From Rhodanobacter sp. (GTDB lineage Bacteria > Pseudomonadota > Gammaproteobacteria > Xanthomonadales > Rhodanobacteraceae): a stretch of 64,000 nt of DNA. The DNA lies in assembly GCA_024711345.1 (NCBI GenBank), contig JANJTA010000015.1, forward strand, positions 82,397-146,396, written 5' to 3'. The position numbers and the translations under genes are program-made. The notes beneath the pieces were generated by a model. It was not told the origin of the DNA. It made no database searches and saw only the letters and a program-made list of their open reading frames with translations. This document shows, one piece after another, positions 47,433-55,309 of the stretch. Each line of letters begins with the position of its first letter. Position 1 is the first letter of the stretch.

Positions 47433-48349
47433 TGATGAACCGACACGTTTCCCGCCGGGTGGATCTTGGCGCCGTGATGCGCGCGCCGCTGGCCGCCATG
47501 CAGTGGCGCCTGCTGGTGCTGTGGACGCTGTTGCTGCTGCTGCCGACCGCAGTGGTCAGCCTGCCGTTGTGGCGCCGTCTGAGCGGCCTGCTCGACCATT
47601 CGGTGCACGCGCCCGCCTGGGCCGCGCAGTTCAGCCCGCTGATGTTCGGCGACACCTTGTCGGCGCTCGGCGACGACAGCGGCTGGCTGGGCGGCGCGGC
47701 GATTCTCGGCCTGCTGCTGACCTTGCTGCTGATGCCGTTCCTCAACGGCATGCTGGTCGGCGGTGGGCGCGCCAACCGCGTGCTGGGTTTCGGCCATCTG
47801 CTCCAGTGCGGCATCGTGGAGTACGGCCGCATGTTCCGCCTGATGCTGTGGTCGATCGTGCCGTACGCGGCAATGGCGGCGCTGGCTGGCGTGGCCCTGC
47901 ATCTGGCCGATGGCGTCGGCGAGAAGGCGGTGCTGCAAGCGCAGGCCGACCGCGCCTCGCACCTGGCGCTGCTGGTGGCCGGCGTGCTGTTCGTGCTGGC
48001 GCAGGCCATGGTGGAGGCGGGGCGCGCCGCGTTCATCGCGGACGGCAACCTGCGTTCGGCCACCCGCGCCTTTGGTCGGGGCTTCATGCAGCTGCTGCGG
48101 CGACCGTTCAGCACGCTGCTCAGCTACGTGCTGATCAGCGTGATCGGCTATGCGCTGGCGCTGGCGCTCGGCATGGGCCGCCTGCACACCCCGGCGCTCG
48201 GCACCGGCGGCCTGCTGCTGGCCATGCTGCTGACGCAACTGGCGGTGCTGGTGCTGGGCTGGGTGCGCGTGGCGCGGGTGTATGCCCTGGCCGAGGTGGC
48301 GCGCTCGCTGTCGTCGCGGCGCGGCGGTGGTTTGCCGCAGGCGTTGTAG
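47432..48349 (+). CDS. Multi-spanning membrane protein of unknown function
   Basis: A 305-residue protein with about six hydrophobic segments, including LLVLWTLLLLLPTAVVSLPLW, AAILGLLLTLLLMPFLNGMLVGG and LLLAMLLTQLAVLVLGWVRVARVYALAEV. No enzymatic motif. It is translationally coupled to the M1 peptidase, so it may be a partner, for instance in its secretion or substrate presentation. ATG at 47432; a GTG one codon earlier shares the frame. Confidence 0.7.
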   Translation: MMNRHVSRRVDLGAVMRAPLAAMQWRLLVLWTLLLLLPTAVVSLPLWRRLSGLLDHSVHAPAWAAQFSPLMFGDTLSALGDDSGWLGGAAILGLLLTLLLMPFLNGMLVGGGRANRVLGFGHLLQCGIVEYGRMFRLMLWSIVPYAAMAALAGVALHLADGVGEKAVLQAQADRASHLALLVAGVLFVLAQAMVEAGRAAFIADGNLRSATRAFGRGFMQLLRRPFSTLLSYVLISVIGYALALALGMGRLHTPALGTGGLLLAMLLTQLAVLVLGWVRVARVYALAEVARSLSSRRGGGLPQAL

Positions 48350-48388
48350 ACCGCGTCGCCTCGCCGGTGCGCGCCGGCGGGCGGCCGC

Positions 48389-48931
48389 TCAGCCGTAGGC
48401 GCGGCGGTGCTCGCGGTGCGGCGGGTAGTAGGCGAACACGTGGCTGTGGCTGCCGTAGAAGTCCATGTCCTCGATGTGCTCGCCGCCGAGCCGCTCGGCG
48501 ACGCGGTCGGAGGCCTCGTTGCCGATCCGCACCAGGCTGATCACGCGCGGGGCGTGCAGCTGGTTCCAGGCGAAGTCGAGCACGGCTTCGCCCGCCTCGG
48601 TGGCGTAGCCGTGGTGGCGGTGCTCGGGCTTGAGCATCCAGCCCATTTCCAGGTCCGGCCAGCCGTCGGGGTACATCAGGCCGGCGCGGCCGATGAATTC
48701 GCCGGTGGATTTCAGCTCCAGCGCCCACATGCCGAAACCGCGCAGCTGCCAATGGCCCAGCAGCATGGCCAGCGAGCGCCAGGCGTTGGTACGGTCCAGC
48801 GGCTCGCCGTCGCCGATCCAGCGCGTGCTGTCCGGGTCGGCCAGCATCGCGGCGTAGTCGTCGAAGTGCCGCTCGGTGAGCGCGGTGAGGCGCAGGCGCG
48901 CCGTTTCAATGGTGGGAATGTCGAACATCAC
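48389..48931 (-). CDS. RimJ/RimL-type GNAT acetyltransferase
   Basis: A 180-residue acetyltransferase. ETARLRLTALTERHFDDYAAMLADP is the N-terminal signature of the RimJ/RimL group, and DLEMGWMLKPEHRHHGYATEAGEAVLDFA holds the acetyl-CoA loop. Targets may be protein N-termini or small amines. It is followed, 2 nt upstream on the minus strand, by the SET-domain gene, so both may be one unit. Confidence 0.9.
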   Translation of the reverse strand: MMFDIPTIETARLRLTALTERHFDDYAAMLADPDSTRWIGDGEPLDRTNAWRSLAMLLGHWQLRGFGMWALELKSTGEFIGRAGLMYPDGWPDLEMGWMLKPEHRHHGYATEAGEAVLDFAWNQLHAPRVISLVRIGNEASDRVAERLGGEHIEDMDFYGSHSHVFAYYPPHREHRRAYG

Positions 48932-48933
48932 GG

Positions 48934-49404
48934 TCAGCGGTGGGCGGCCAGCAGTTCGGCCAGGACACGGGTGCTGTCGGCAAGGCTCTGCTGCCAGCTC
49001 AGCCCGACGATTGTCTCACCGGTGACCGCATCGACAAAATCCTCGGCCTGGCCGGGCGGCAGCAGGTGCCGGTAGTCCACGGTGATCTCGCTGCCGGCGG
49101 GCAGCTCGGCCAGGGCAAACACGAAACCCAGATGCCACAGCCCGTTCGGCGTGAAGCTATGGTTGATATAGCACTCGTCCGGCCAGTCCGGCGACAGCGT
49201 GTAGCGGTCCTCGAACCAGCGCGCGCTGGCGTGGAACTGCGCGCGGAGCTCGGCCGAGGCCATGATGTCGGCGTAACGGAAGGTCTGCTCGATGGCGTCC
49301 GGCGCGGTGATGATGCGCCCCGCCGCCACGGCTTCGTCGAGGAACAGGCCATTGCCGGCACCGTGAATGGCGGAAGCGGCGATGTGGTAGCGCGGCAGGA
49401 TCAT
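48934..49404 (-). CDS. SET-domain protein
   Basis: A 156-residue protein with the SET-domain motifs AIHGAGNGLFLDEAVAAGRII (the GxG-type SAM-binding N-part), DECYINHSFTPNGLW (the RFxNHSCxPN knot, lacking the first Cys) and GSEITVDYRHLLPP (the ELxxDY motif). SET domains methylate lysines in proteins; in bacteria they occur sporadically. No zinc-binding post-SET cysteines are visible. ATG at 49404. Close to the GNAT gene downstream and the HhH gene upstream on the same strand. Confidence 0.82.
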   Translation of the reverse strand: MILPRYHIAASAIHGAGNGLFLDEAVAAGRIITAPDAIEQTFRYADIMASAELRAQFHASARWFEDRYTLSPDWPDECYINHSFTPNGLWHLGFVFALAELPAGSEITVDYRHLLPPGQAEDFVDAVTGETIVGLSWQQSLADSTRVLAELLAAHR

Positions 49405-49502
49405 GGCGGCACGGCGGCGGAAGGGGCGCGCGAGTGTAACGCAAGCGGCGCGGCCCGCCGCGGGCCGCGCCGCCCGGTTCCCGGCTGGCGGGAAGCGTGG
49501 AC

Positions 49503-49871
49503 CTATTCCGCGGCGGCGGCCTCGGCCACAGCGGCCTTCTTGCTGCGGTGCGCCTTTTTGGCGGGAGCATCCGCGGCGGCGGTAGCCGGGGCGGCCGAGC
49601 CATCGTCGGCAAGCAGGATGGCCGCGCGATTGCGCTCGATGGTGGCCTTGCCGATGCCCTTGACGTGCGTGAGGTCGTCGGCCTTCTTGAACGGGCCGTG
49701 GGCTTCGCGCCAGGCCACGATGGCCTCGGCCCTGGCCTGGCCGATGCCGTCCAGCGATTTGGCGATGGCGGCAGCGTCGGCCTGGTTGATGTTGACCGGC
49801 GTGGCGGCCAGCAGCAGGCCGGGCACGGCGAGAGCGAGCGCGAGGGCGGCAGCGACGAGTTTGTTGCGCAT
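49503..49871 (-). CDS. ComEA-like helix-hairpin-helix protein
   Basis: A 122-residue secreted DNA-binding protein. Signal peptide residues 1-24 (LALALAVPGLLLAA), then NINQADAAAIAKSLDGIGQARAEAIVAWREAHGPFKKADDLTHVKGIGKATI: two helix-hairpin-helix motifs as in ComEA, which binds incoming DNA in natural transformation. An Ala/Lys-rich tail follows. No other competence genes are nearby. The ATG at 49871 is preceded by an AGG site. The longer upstream frame lacks a signal. Confidence 0.88.
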   Translation of the reverse strand: MRNKLVAAALALALAVPGLLLAATPVNINQADAAAIAKSLDGIGQARAEAIVAWREAHGPFKKADDLTHVKGIGKATIERNRAAILLADDGSAAPATAAADAPAKKAHRSKKAAVAEAAAAE

Positions 49872-50076
49872 GACCTGTTCTCCTTGGGCGATGAGTGGCG
49901 GCATCCGGGGCCGCCGGCGCACTATCGCGCCGCGGTGCGAGGCGGCGCAGTGGGGGCGGCCGCAGGGCGGGCGTGCGCGGTGGGCGCTTCCGGCTGTGGG
50001 CGGCTTCCGCTGGCGTGTCGGTGCGCCGGAAGCGCGCTGTTACAATGCCGCTCTTGTCCGCCTGATGGAGTGAGTC

Positions 50077-51501
50077 ATGGATACCGCCCGCCTTTCCCGC
50101 TACGTCAGCGGCCTGTGGGACGACGAGATCGTGCCGCAGCTGGTCGAATACATCCGTATTCCGAACAAGTCGCCGATGTTCGACAAGGACTGGGTGGCGC
50201 ACGGCTACATGGACGCGGCCGTGAAGCTGATGGAAACCTGGGCGCGCTCCAAGCTGGCCCAGCTGCCGGGCGCCACGCTGGAAGTGGTGCGGCTGGAAGG
50301 GCGCACACCGCTCATCTATATCGAGGTGCCGGGTCAGGGCGACGACACCGTCATGCTGTACGGCCATCTGGACAAGCAGCCGGAGATGACCGGCTGGGCC
50401 GACGGCCTGGGCCCGTGGACGCCGGTGCTCAAGGGCGACAAGCTGTATGGCCGCGGCGGCGCCGACGACGGTTATGCGATCTTCGGCTCGCTGGCGGCGC
50501 TGCTGGCGCTGCACGAGCAGGGCATCCCGCACGCGCGCTGCGTGGTGATGATCGAGGCTTGCGAGGAATCGGGCAGCTACGACCTGCCGTTCTACGTCGA
50601 CCACCTGGCCGCACGCATCGGCAGCCCGTCGCTGGTGGTGTGCCTGGATTCGGGCTGCGGCAACTACGACCAGCTGTGGCTGACCACGTCCCTGCGCGGC
50701 ATGACCGGCGGCAACCTCAGCGTGCAGGTGCTGGAAGAGGGCGTGCACTCGGGCGACGCCTCCGGCGTGGTGCCGTCGAGCTTCCGCATCCTGCGCGAGC
50801 TGCTGTCGCGGCTGGAGGACCCGGCCACCGGCACGATCAAGCCGAAGGAGCTGTACGTCGAGATTCCGCAACAGCGCATCGACCAGGCCAGGCTCTCGGC
50901 CGAGGTGCTGGGTGACGACATCTACAGCAAGTTCCCGTGGGCCGAGGGCATGCAGCCGGTCACCAAGGACCTGGCCGAGCTGGTGCTCAACCGCACCTGG
51001 CGCCCGCAGCTGGCGGTGACCGGCATCGGCGGCATCCCGCCGCTGGAAAGCGCCGGCAACGTGCTGCGCCCGTTCACCGCGGTGAAACTGAGCCTGCGCG
51101 TGCCGCCCACGCTGAACGGCGCCAAGGCCGGCCAGTTCCTCAAGCAGCTGCTGGAGAAGGACCCGCCGTATGGCGCCAAGGTCACTTTCACCCTGGAGAA
51201 GGACGGCTCGGGCTGGAACGCACCGGCGCTGTCGCCGTGGCTGGAGCAGGCGGTGGCCGACGCCTCGCAGCACTACTTCGGCGCCCCGGCCGCCTACATG
51301 GGTGAGGGCGGCAGCATTCCGTTCATGGGCATGCTGGGCGAGAAATTCCCCAGGGCGCAGTTCCTGATCACCGGCGTGCTCGGCCCGCATTCCAACGCGC
51401 ATGGCCCGAACGAGTTCCTGCACATCCCCACCGGCAAGAAGGTCAGCATGGTGGTGGCCGAGGTGGTGGCGCGCCATCACCAGAACGGCGGCAAGGCCTG
51501 A
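50077..51501 (+). CDS. M20-family zinc dipeptidase
   Basis: A 474-residue peptidase of the carnosinase/PepV-like M20 group. Metal ligands: H97 and D99 in LYGHLDKQPE, D130/D131 in RGGADDGYA, E163/E164 in IEACEESGS; GEGGSIPFMGMLGE and GPHSNAHGPNE complete the dimerisation/catalytic region. Cytoplasmic; hydrolyses short peptides. ATG at 50077, preceded by an ATGGAGTG region. The YggS gene begins 14 nt after its stop. Confidence 0.92.
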   Translation: MDTARLSRYVSGLWDDEIVPQLVEYIRIPNKSPMFDKDWVAHGYMDAAVKLMETWARSKLAQLPGATLEVVRLEGRTPLIYIEVPGQGDDTVMLYGHLDKQPEMTGWADGLGPWTPVLKGDKLYGRGGADDGYAIFGSLAALLALHEQGIPHARCVVMIEACEESGSYDLPFYVDHLAARIGSPSLVVCLDSGCGNYDQLWLTTSLRGMTGGNLSVQVLEEGVHSGDASGVVPSSFRILRELLSRLEDPATGTIKPKELYVEIPQQRIDQARLSAEVLGDDIYSKFPWAEGMQPVTKDLAELVLNRTWRPQLAVTGIGGIPPLESAGNVLRPFTAVKLSLRVPPTLNGAKAGQFLKQLLEKDPPYGAKVTFTLEKDGSGWNAPALSPWLEQAVADASQHYFGAPAAYMGEGGSIPFMGMLGEKFPRAQFLITGVLGPHSNAHGPNEFLHIPTGKKVSMVVAEVVARHHQNGGKA

Positions 51502-51514
51502 GCGGCACCGGGCC

Positions 51515-52252
51515 GTGGGCACGGACACCTCCTGGCTGGCCGACAACTGGGCGCAGGTCCGCCGCCGCGTCGACGCGGCCTGCCGCGAGGCCGGCCGCGA
51601 CCCGGCCGAGGTGGCCATCCTGCCGGTCAGCAAGACCTTCGGCCCGGAAGTGATCCGGGCCGCGGTGGCGCTGGGCATGCGCCGCTTCGGCGAGAACAAG
51701 GTGCAGGAGATCCGCGACAAGGCGCCAGTGCTGGCGGACTGCGGCATCGACTGGGTGATGATCGGTCACCTGCAGACCAACAAGGCGAAGGACGTGGCGC
51801 GGTTGGCCAGCGAAGTGCAGTCGCTGGACCGGCTGGAACTGGCCCAGGCGCTGGACCGGCGGCTGCAGCACGAAGGCCGTGCCATCGACGTGCTGGTGCA
51901 GGTGAAGACGTCGTCCGAACCCAGCAAGTACGGACTGCCGCCTGAACAGCTGGCCGGTTTCCTGGACGTCCTGCGGGGTTACGACACCTTGCGCGTGCGC
52001 GGCCTGATGACCCTGGCGATCCACTCCACCGACCCGGTGGAAGTGCGCGGCTGCTTCCGCCGGCTGCGCCAACTGCGCGACCGCGCCGTCGCGCAAGGCC
52101 ATGACATTCCTCGCCTTTCCATGGGCATGAGCGGCGATTTCCCGCTCGCCGTGGCCGAGGGCGCCACCGAGCTGCGGATCGGCACGGCCATCTTCGGCCA
52201 GCGGCCGTATCCGGACGCGTATTACTGGCCAGAGCCGGCGGCTGGCGCGTAA
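51515..52252 (+). CDS. YggS-family PLP homeostasis protein (PLPBP)
   Basis: A 245-residue single-domain PLP-binding protein (TIM barrel). PLP lysine K40 in VSKTFG, then FGENKVQEIRDKA, IGHLQTNKAKDVA, KTSSEPSKYGL, SMGMSGDFPLAVAEGATELRIGTAIFG, all matching the family. It regulates pyridoxal phosphate and amino-acid homeostasis and has no known catalytic reaction. Start is a GTG at 51515; the ATG at 51401 is inside the M20 gene. Confidence 0.93.
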   Translation: MGTDTSWLADNWAQVRRRVDAACREAGRDPAEVAILPVSKTFGPEVIRAAVALGMRRFGENKVQEIRDKAPVLADCGIDWVMIGHLQTNKAKDVARLASEVQSLDRLELAQALDRRLQHEGRAIDVLVQVKTSSEPSKYGLPPEQLAGFLDVLRGYDTLRVRGLMTLAIHSTDPVEVRGCFRRLRQLRDRAVAQGHDIPRLSMGMSGDFPLAVAEGATELRIGTAIFGQRPYPDAYYWPEPAAGA

Positions 52253-52435
52253 ACCCAAGCTGGATCAACGGGTTGGCCGTAATGTGCGGCGCGTCCCCGT
52301 TTTTTGAAACGACAGGGTTCAGTTAACCCCGATCCAACATCTGGGCAGCCGCTTCTTGTTAAGTTCACTACTTCGTCACGTCGTCGGCTTCTGCTGTGCG
52401 GCCAATCCTGTGAACAACAAGGGATTTTTCCCGGC

Positions 52436-53125
52436 ATGCCCATCAAGCCACTGACCGCCGCCGCACTTGTCTTCGCGCTGCTGGCGTCCAGCCCGCTTCA
52501 AGCCAGGAACCTCCCCGCTTCAGCCGCCGCCGACAGCACGCCGGCCGCTACCCTCGGTTCACCCCTGCAGGTCCAGCTGCCGCTGCTCGACCCGGCGACC
52601 GCGCTGGCGCGGTCGGTGATCCCGGCTGCCGCCTCACTGCGGGCGCCGGCGCAGCCGCTCGCCGATGCCGCCGCCGATGAGCAGGACGCCGCCACCGCGG
52701 CTGCCAGCGCGGACATTACCGACCTGCGCAAGGCGCTGATCGCGATGGCGATGAAGCTGCGCGACACGCGCTACGTGCGCGGCGGCCGCGACCCCTCCAC
52801 CGGCTTCGATTGCAGCGGCTTCGTGCGCTACGTGTTCGCCCATGCGATCGGCATGCAGCTGCCGCGCAACTCCGCCTCGCAGTTCCTGGCCGGACTGAAG
52901 GTCAACCGCGCCGACATGCAGCCGGGCGACCTGGTGTTCTTCCGTACCCACGGCAAGCGGCACATTTCGCACGTGGGCATCTACATCTCCAACGGCCGCT
53001 TCATCCATTCGCCGGCCAGCGGCAAGTCGGTGGAGATCTCCAGCCTCAACGAAGGCTACTGGGCCAAGCGCTTCGCCGGCGCCAAGCGCCCGGAAGCGAT
53101 GGCGCAGGTGGCCGGCAAGGGCTGA
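52436..53125 (+). CDS. NlpC/P60 family peptidoglycan endopeptidase
   Basis: A 229-residue secreted hydrolase. Signal peptide residues 1-23 (TAAALVFALLASSPLQA), a low-complexity A-rich linker (about 30-95), then the NlpC/P60 domain with Cys126 in GFDCSGFVRYVF, His179 in HISHVGIYI and the third polar residue in the following strand. It cleaves peptide crosslinks of peptidoglycan. ATG at 52436 follows an aaggga-type ribosome site (aacaacaagggattttt). The preceding 183-nt gap contains no gene. Confidence 0.93.
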   Translation: MPIKPLTAAALVFALLASSPLQARNLPASAAADSTPAATLGSPLQVQLPLLDPATALARSVIPAAASLRAPAQPLADAAADEQDAATAAASADITDLRKALIAMAMKLRDTRYVRGGRDPSTGFDCSGFVRYVFAHAIGMQLPRNSASQFLAGLKVNRADMQPGDLVFFRTHGKRHISHVGIYISNGRFIHSPASGKSVEISSLNEGYWAKRFAGAKRPEAMAQVAGKG

Positions 53126-53151
53126 CCCTGCCGCCGCCGGTGCCTGGCCAG

Positions 53152-53172
53152 GCCGCCGCAAGGCGGCTTTTT
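53152..53172 (+). terminator. Rho-independent terminator after the NlpC/P60 gene
   Basis: GCCGCC-GCAA-GGCGGC stem-loop followed by TTTTT. Short but perfect. Confidence 0.82.
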
Positions 53173-53258
53173 GCTGCCGCCAGGGCTGAACGATCGCCGC
53201 CGGATGCGGTCAGCCGGCGGGCCGCTATGCTGCGCTTAGATTCCACGGAAACCGCCCG

Positions 53259-53876
53259 ATGCCTGTCGACCTGCCGCCCGTTACCCGCAACCTGCTGATT
53301 GCCAACGTGGCGGTGTTCTTCCTGCAATACGTGGCGGGCGAGTTCCTGCTGCTGCATTTTGCGCTGTGGCCGCTCGGCTCCGGCCTGTTCGCGGCGTGGC
53401 AGGTCGTCACCAGTGCCTTCATGCATGGCGGCCTCACCCACATCGCGTTCAACATGTTCGCGCTGTACATGTTCGGCGGCACCATCGAGCGCACCTTCGG
53501 CGCGCGCGAGTTCACCGTCTACTACTTCACCTGCGCGATCGTCGCCTCGCTGCTGCAGCTGGCGGTGCTGTGGTTCTTCCCGCCGCCGCAGTACGGCCCC
53601 ACGCTGGGCGCGTCCGGCGCGATCTTCGGCCTGCTGCTGGCGTTCGGCATGCTGTACCCGCACGAGAAGGTGATGCTGATCTTCCTGCCGATCCCGATGC
53701 CGGCGTGGTTGTTCGTGATCCTGTATGCCGCCGCCGAGCTGGCCATGGGCGTGACCGGCATCGAACCGGGCGTGGCCCATTTCGCCCATCTGGGCGGCAT
53801 GCTCGGCGGGCTGGTGCTGATCCAGTACTGGCGCGGCCGGCTGCCGTGGAAGCCGCGTCGACGTCTGCTACGCTGA
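53259..53876 (+). CDS. Rhomboid-family intramembrane serine protease
   Basis: A 205-residue protein with about six helices. The catalytic pair is Ser119 in LGASGAIFG and His177 in AHLGGMLGG; the conserved HxxxN is HIAFNM (residues 61-66). Cleaves transmembrane substrates. ATG at 53259. The following amino-acid permease begins 26 nt later, probably in the same transcript. Confidence 0.92.
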   Translation: MPVDLPPVTRNLLIANVAVFFLQYVAGEFLLLHFALWPLGSGLFAAWQVVTSAFMHGGLTHIAFNMFALYMFGGTIERTFGAREFTVYYFTCAIVASLLQLAVLWFFPPPQYGPTLGASGAIFGLLLAFGMLYPHEKVMLIFLPIPMPAWLFVILYAAAELAMGVTGIEPGVAHFAHLGGMLGGLVLIQYWRGRLPWKPRRRLLR

Positions 53877-53902
53877 GCGTTTCCACGTCGCGAAACGCCT
53901 CC

Positions 53903-55258
53903 ATGAGCTCATCCCTGCAGCGCCAGCTGACCCCGCGACACATCACCTTCATGGCGCTCGGCATGTGCATCGGCGCCGGGCTGTTCCTAGGCTCGGCCAG
54001 CACCATCAAGCTGGCCGGGCCCTCGGTGCTGGTCGCCTACGCGTTCGGCGGCACGATGATCTTCATCATCATGCGCGCGCTGGGCGAAATGGCCGCGCAC
54101 GAACCCGTCGCCGGCTCCTTCAGCGCCTATGCGCACAAGTACGTGGGGCCGCTGGCCGGCTACCTCACCGGCTGGAACTACTGGATCCTGATGATGGGTG
54201 TGGGCATCGCCGAGAGCACGGCGGTGGGCATCTACATGAAGACCTGGTTTCCCGACACGCCGCAGTGGATCTGGGCCTTCGCCAGCGTGGCGATGATCGG
54301 CGGGCTGAACCTGCTGGCGGTGAAGGTGTACGGCGAGCTGGAGTTCTGGTTCGCGCTGATCAAGGTGCTCACCGTGGTGCTGATGATCATGGGCGGCTGC
54401 GCGATGATCTGGCTGGGCTGGGGCAACGGCGGCACGCCGGTGGGCCTGTCCAACCTGTGGTCGCACGGCGGCTGGTTCCCCAACGGCCTCACCGGCATGG
54501 TGCTGGCGCTGCCGGTGCTGGTGTTCTCCTTCGGCGGCATCGAGACGATCGGCATGGCGGCGGCGGAGGCCGCGCAGCCCGAGCGCACCATTCCGCGCGC
54601 GGTGAACTCGGTGATCTGGCGCATCCTGATCTTCTACATCGGTTCGCTGTTCGTGATCATGGCGCTCTACCCGTGGAACCAGCTGGACGCCGACAGCAGC
54701 CCGTTCGTCACCACCTTCGCGCGGCTGGGCATCCCGCAGGCGGCGGCGCTGATCAACTTCGTGGTGATCACCGCGGCGCTGTCCAGCTTCAACTCCACCA
54801 CCTTCAGCGGCAGCCGCATGCTGCACAGCCTCGCCGACAAGGGCCAGGCGCCGGCAGCGATGGGCCGCCTGAGCGGCCACGGCGTGCCGGTGCGCGGCGT
54901 GCTGGTGACCATGGCCTGCCTGCTGTTCGGCGTGCTGATGAACTACCTGGTACCGGGGCGCATCTTCGGCATGATGATGTCGATCCTCGCCTTCAACACG
55001 GTGTGGACCTGGGGCATGGTGCTGGTGGCGCACTGGAGCTTCCGTCGCCGGCAGGCGCAGCCGCTCGGCTTCCGCCTGCGCCTGTGGCCGCTGTCCAGCG
55101 TGCTGTGCCTGGCCTTCCTGCTGTTCGTGTGGGTGATGCTGGGCTGGAGCCCGGACACCCGCGTGGCGATCTACGTGGGCGTGGCGTGGCTGGCGCTGCT
55201 CACCGTCGCCTATTACGGCTTCGGCATCGAGCGGCGCATGCGCGTGGCGCAGGCCTGA
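53903..55258 (+). CDS. Amino-acid permease (APC superfamily)
   Basis: A 451-residue transporter with 12 predicted helices. MALGMCIGAGLFLGSASTIKLAGPSV (TM1 glycine-rich motif) and FSFGGIETIGMAAAEAAQPERTIPRA (TM6-cytoplasmic loop) are characteristic of the AAT/ProY-GabP group of amino-acid:proton symporters. The exact amino acid is not resolved. ATG at 53903. The gene converges with rapA, leaving a 51-nt gap that contains a small GCCCGC palindrome. Confidence 0.9.
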   Translation: MSSSLQRQLTPRHITFMALGMCIGAGLFLGSASTIKLAGPSVLVAYAFGGTMIFIIMRALGEMAAHEPVAGSFSAYAHKYVGPLAGYLTGWNYWILMMGVGIAESTAVGIYMKTWFPDTPQWIWAFASVAMIGGLNLLAVKVYGELEFWFALIKVLTVVLMIMGGCAMIWLGWGNGGTPVGLSNLWSHGGWFPNGLTGMVLALPVLVFSFGGIETIGMAAAEAAQPERTIPRAVNSVIWRILIFYIGSLFVIMALYPWNQLDADSSPFVTTFARLGIPQAAALINFVVITAALSSFNSTTFSGSRMLHSLADKGQAPAAMGRLSGHGVPVRGVLVTMACLLFGVLMNYLVPGRIFGMMMSILAFNTVWTWGMVLVAHWSFRRRQAQPLGFRLRLWPLSSVLCLAFLLFVWVMLGWSPDTRVAIYVGVAWLALLTVAYYGFGIERRMRVAQA

Positions 55259-55309
55259 GCCCGGCGGAACGTCGCCATGGGGCTTGCCCGCAGGCGGGCA
55301 GGCCGGGCC

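Noticed and set aside
55286..55302. Small GCCCGC palindrome between the amino-acid permease and rapA as a bidirectional terminator
   Set aside because: The stem is 6-7 bp with no T-run on either strand; too weak to call.
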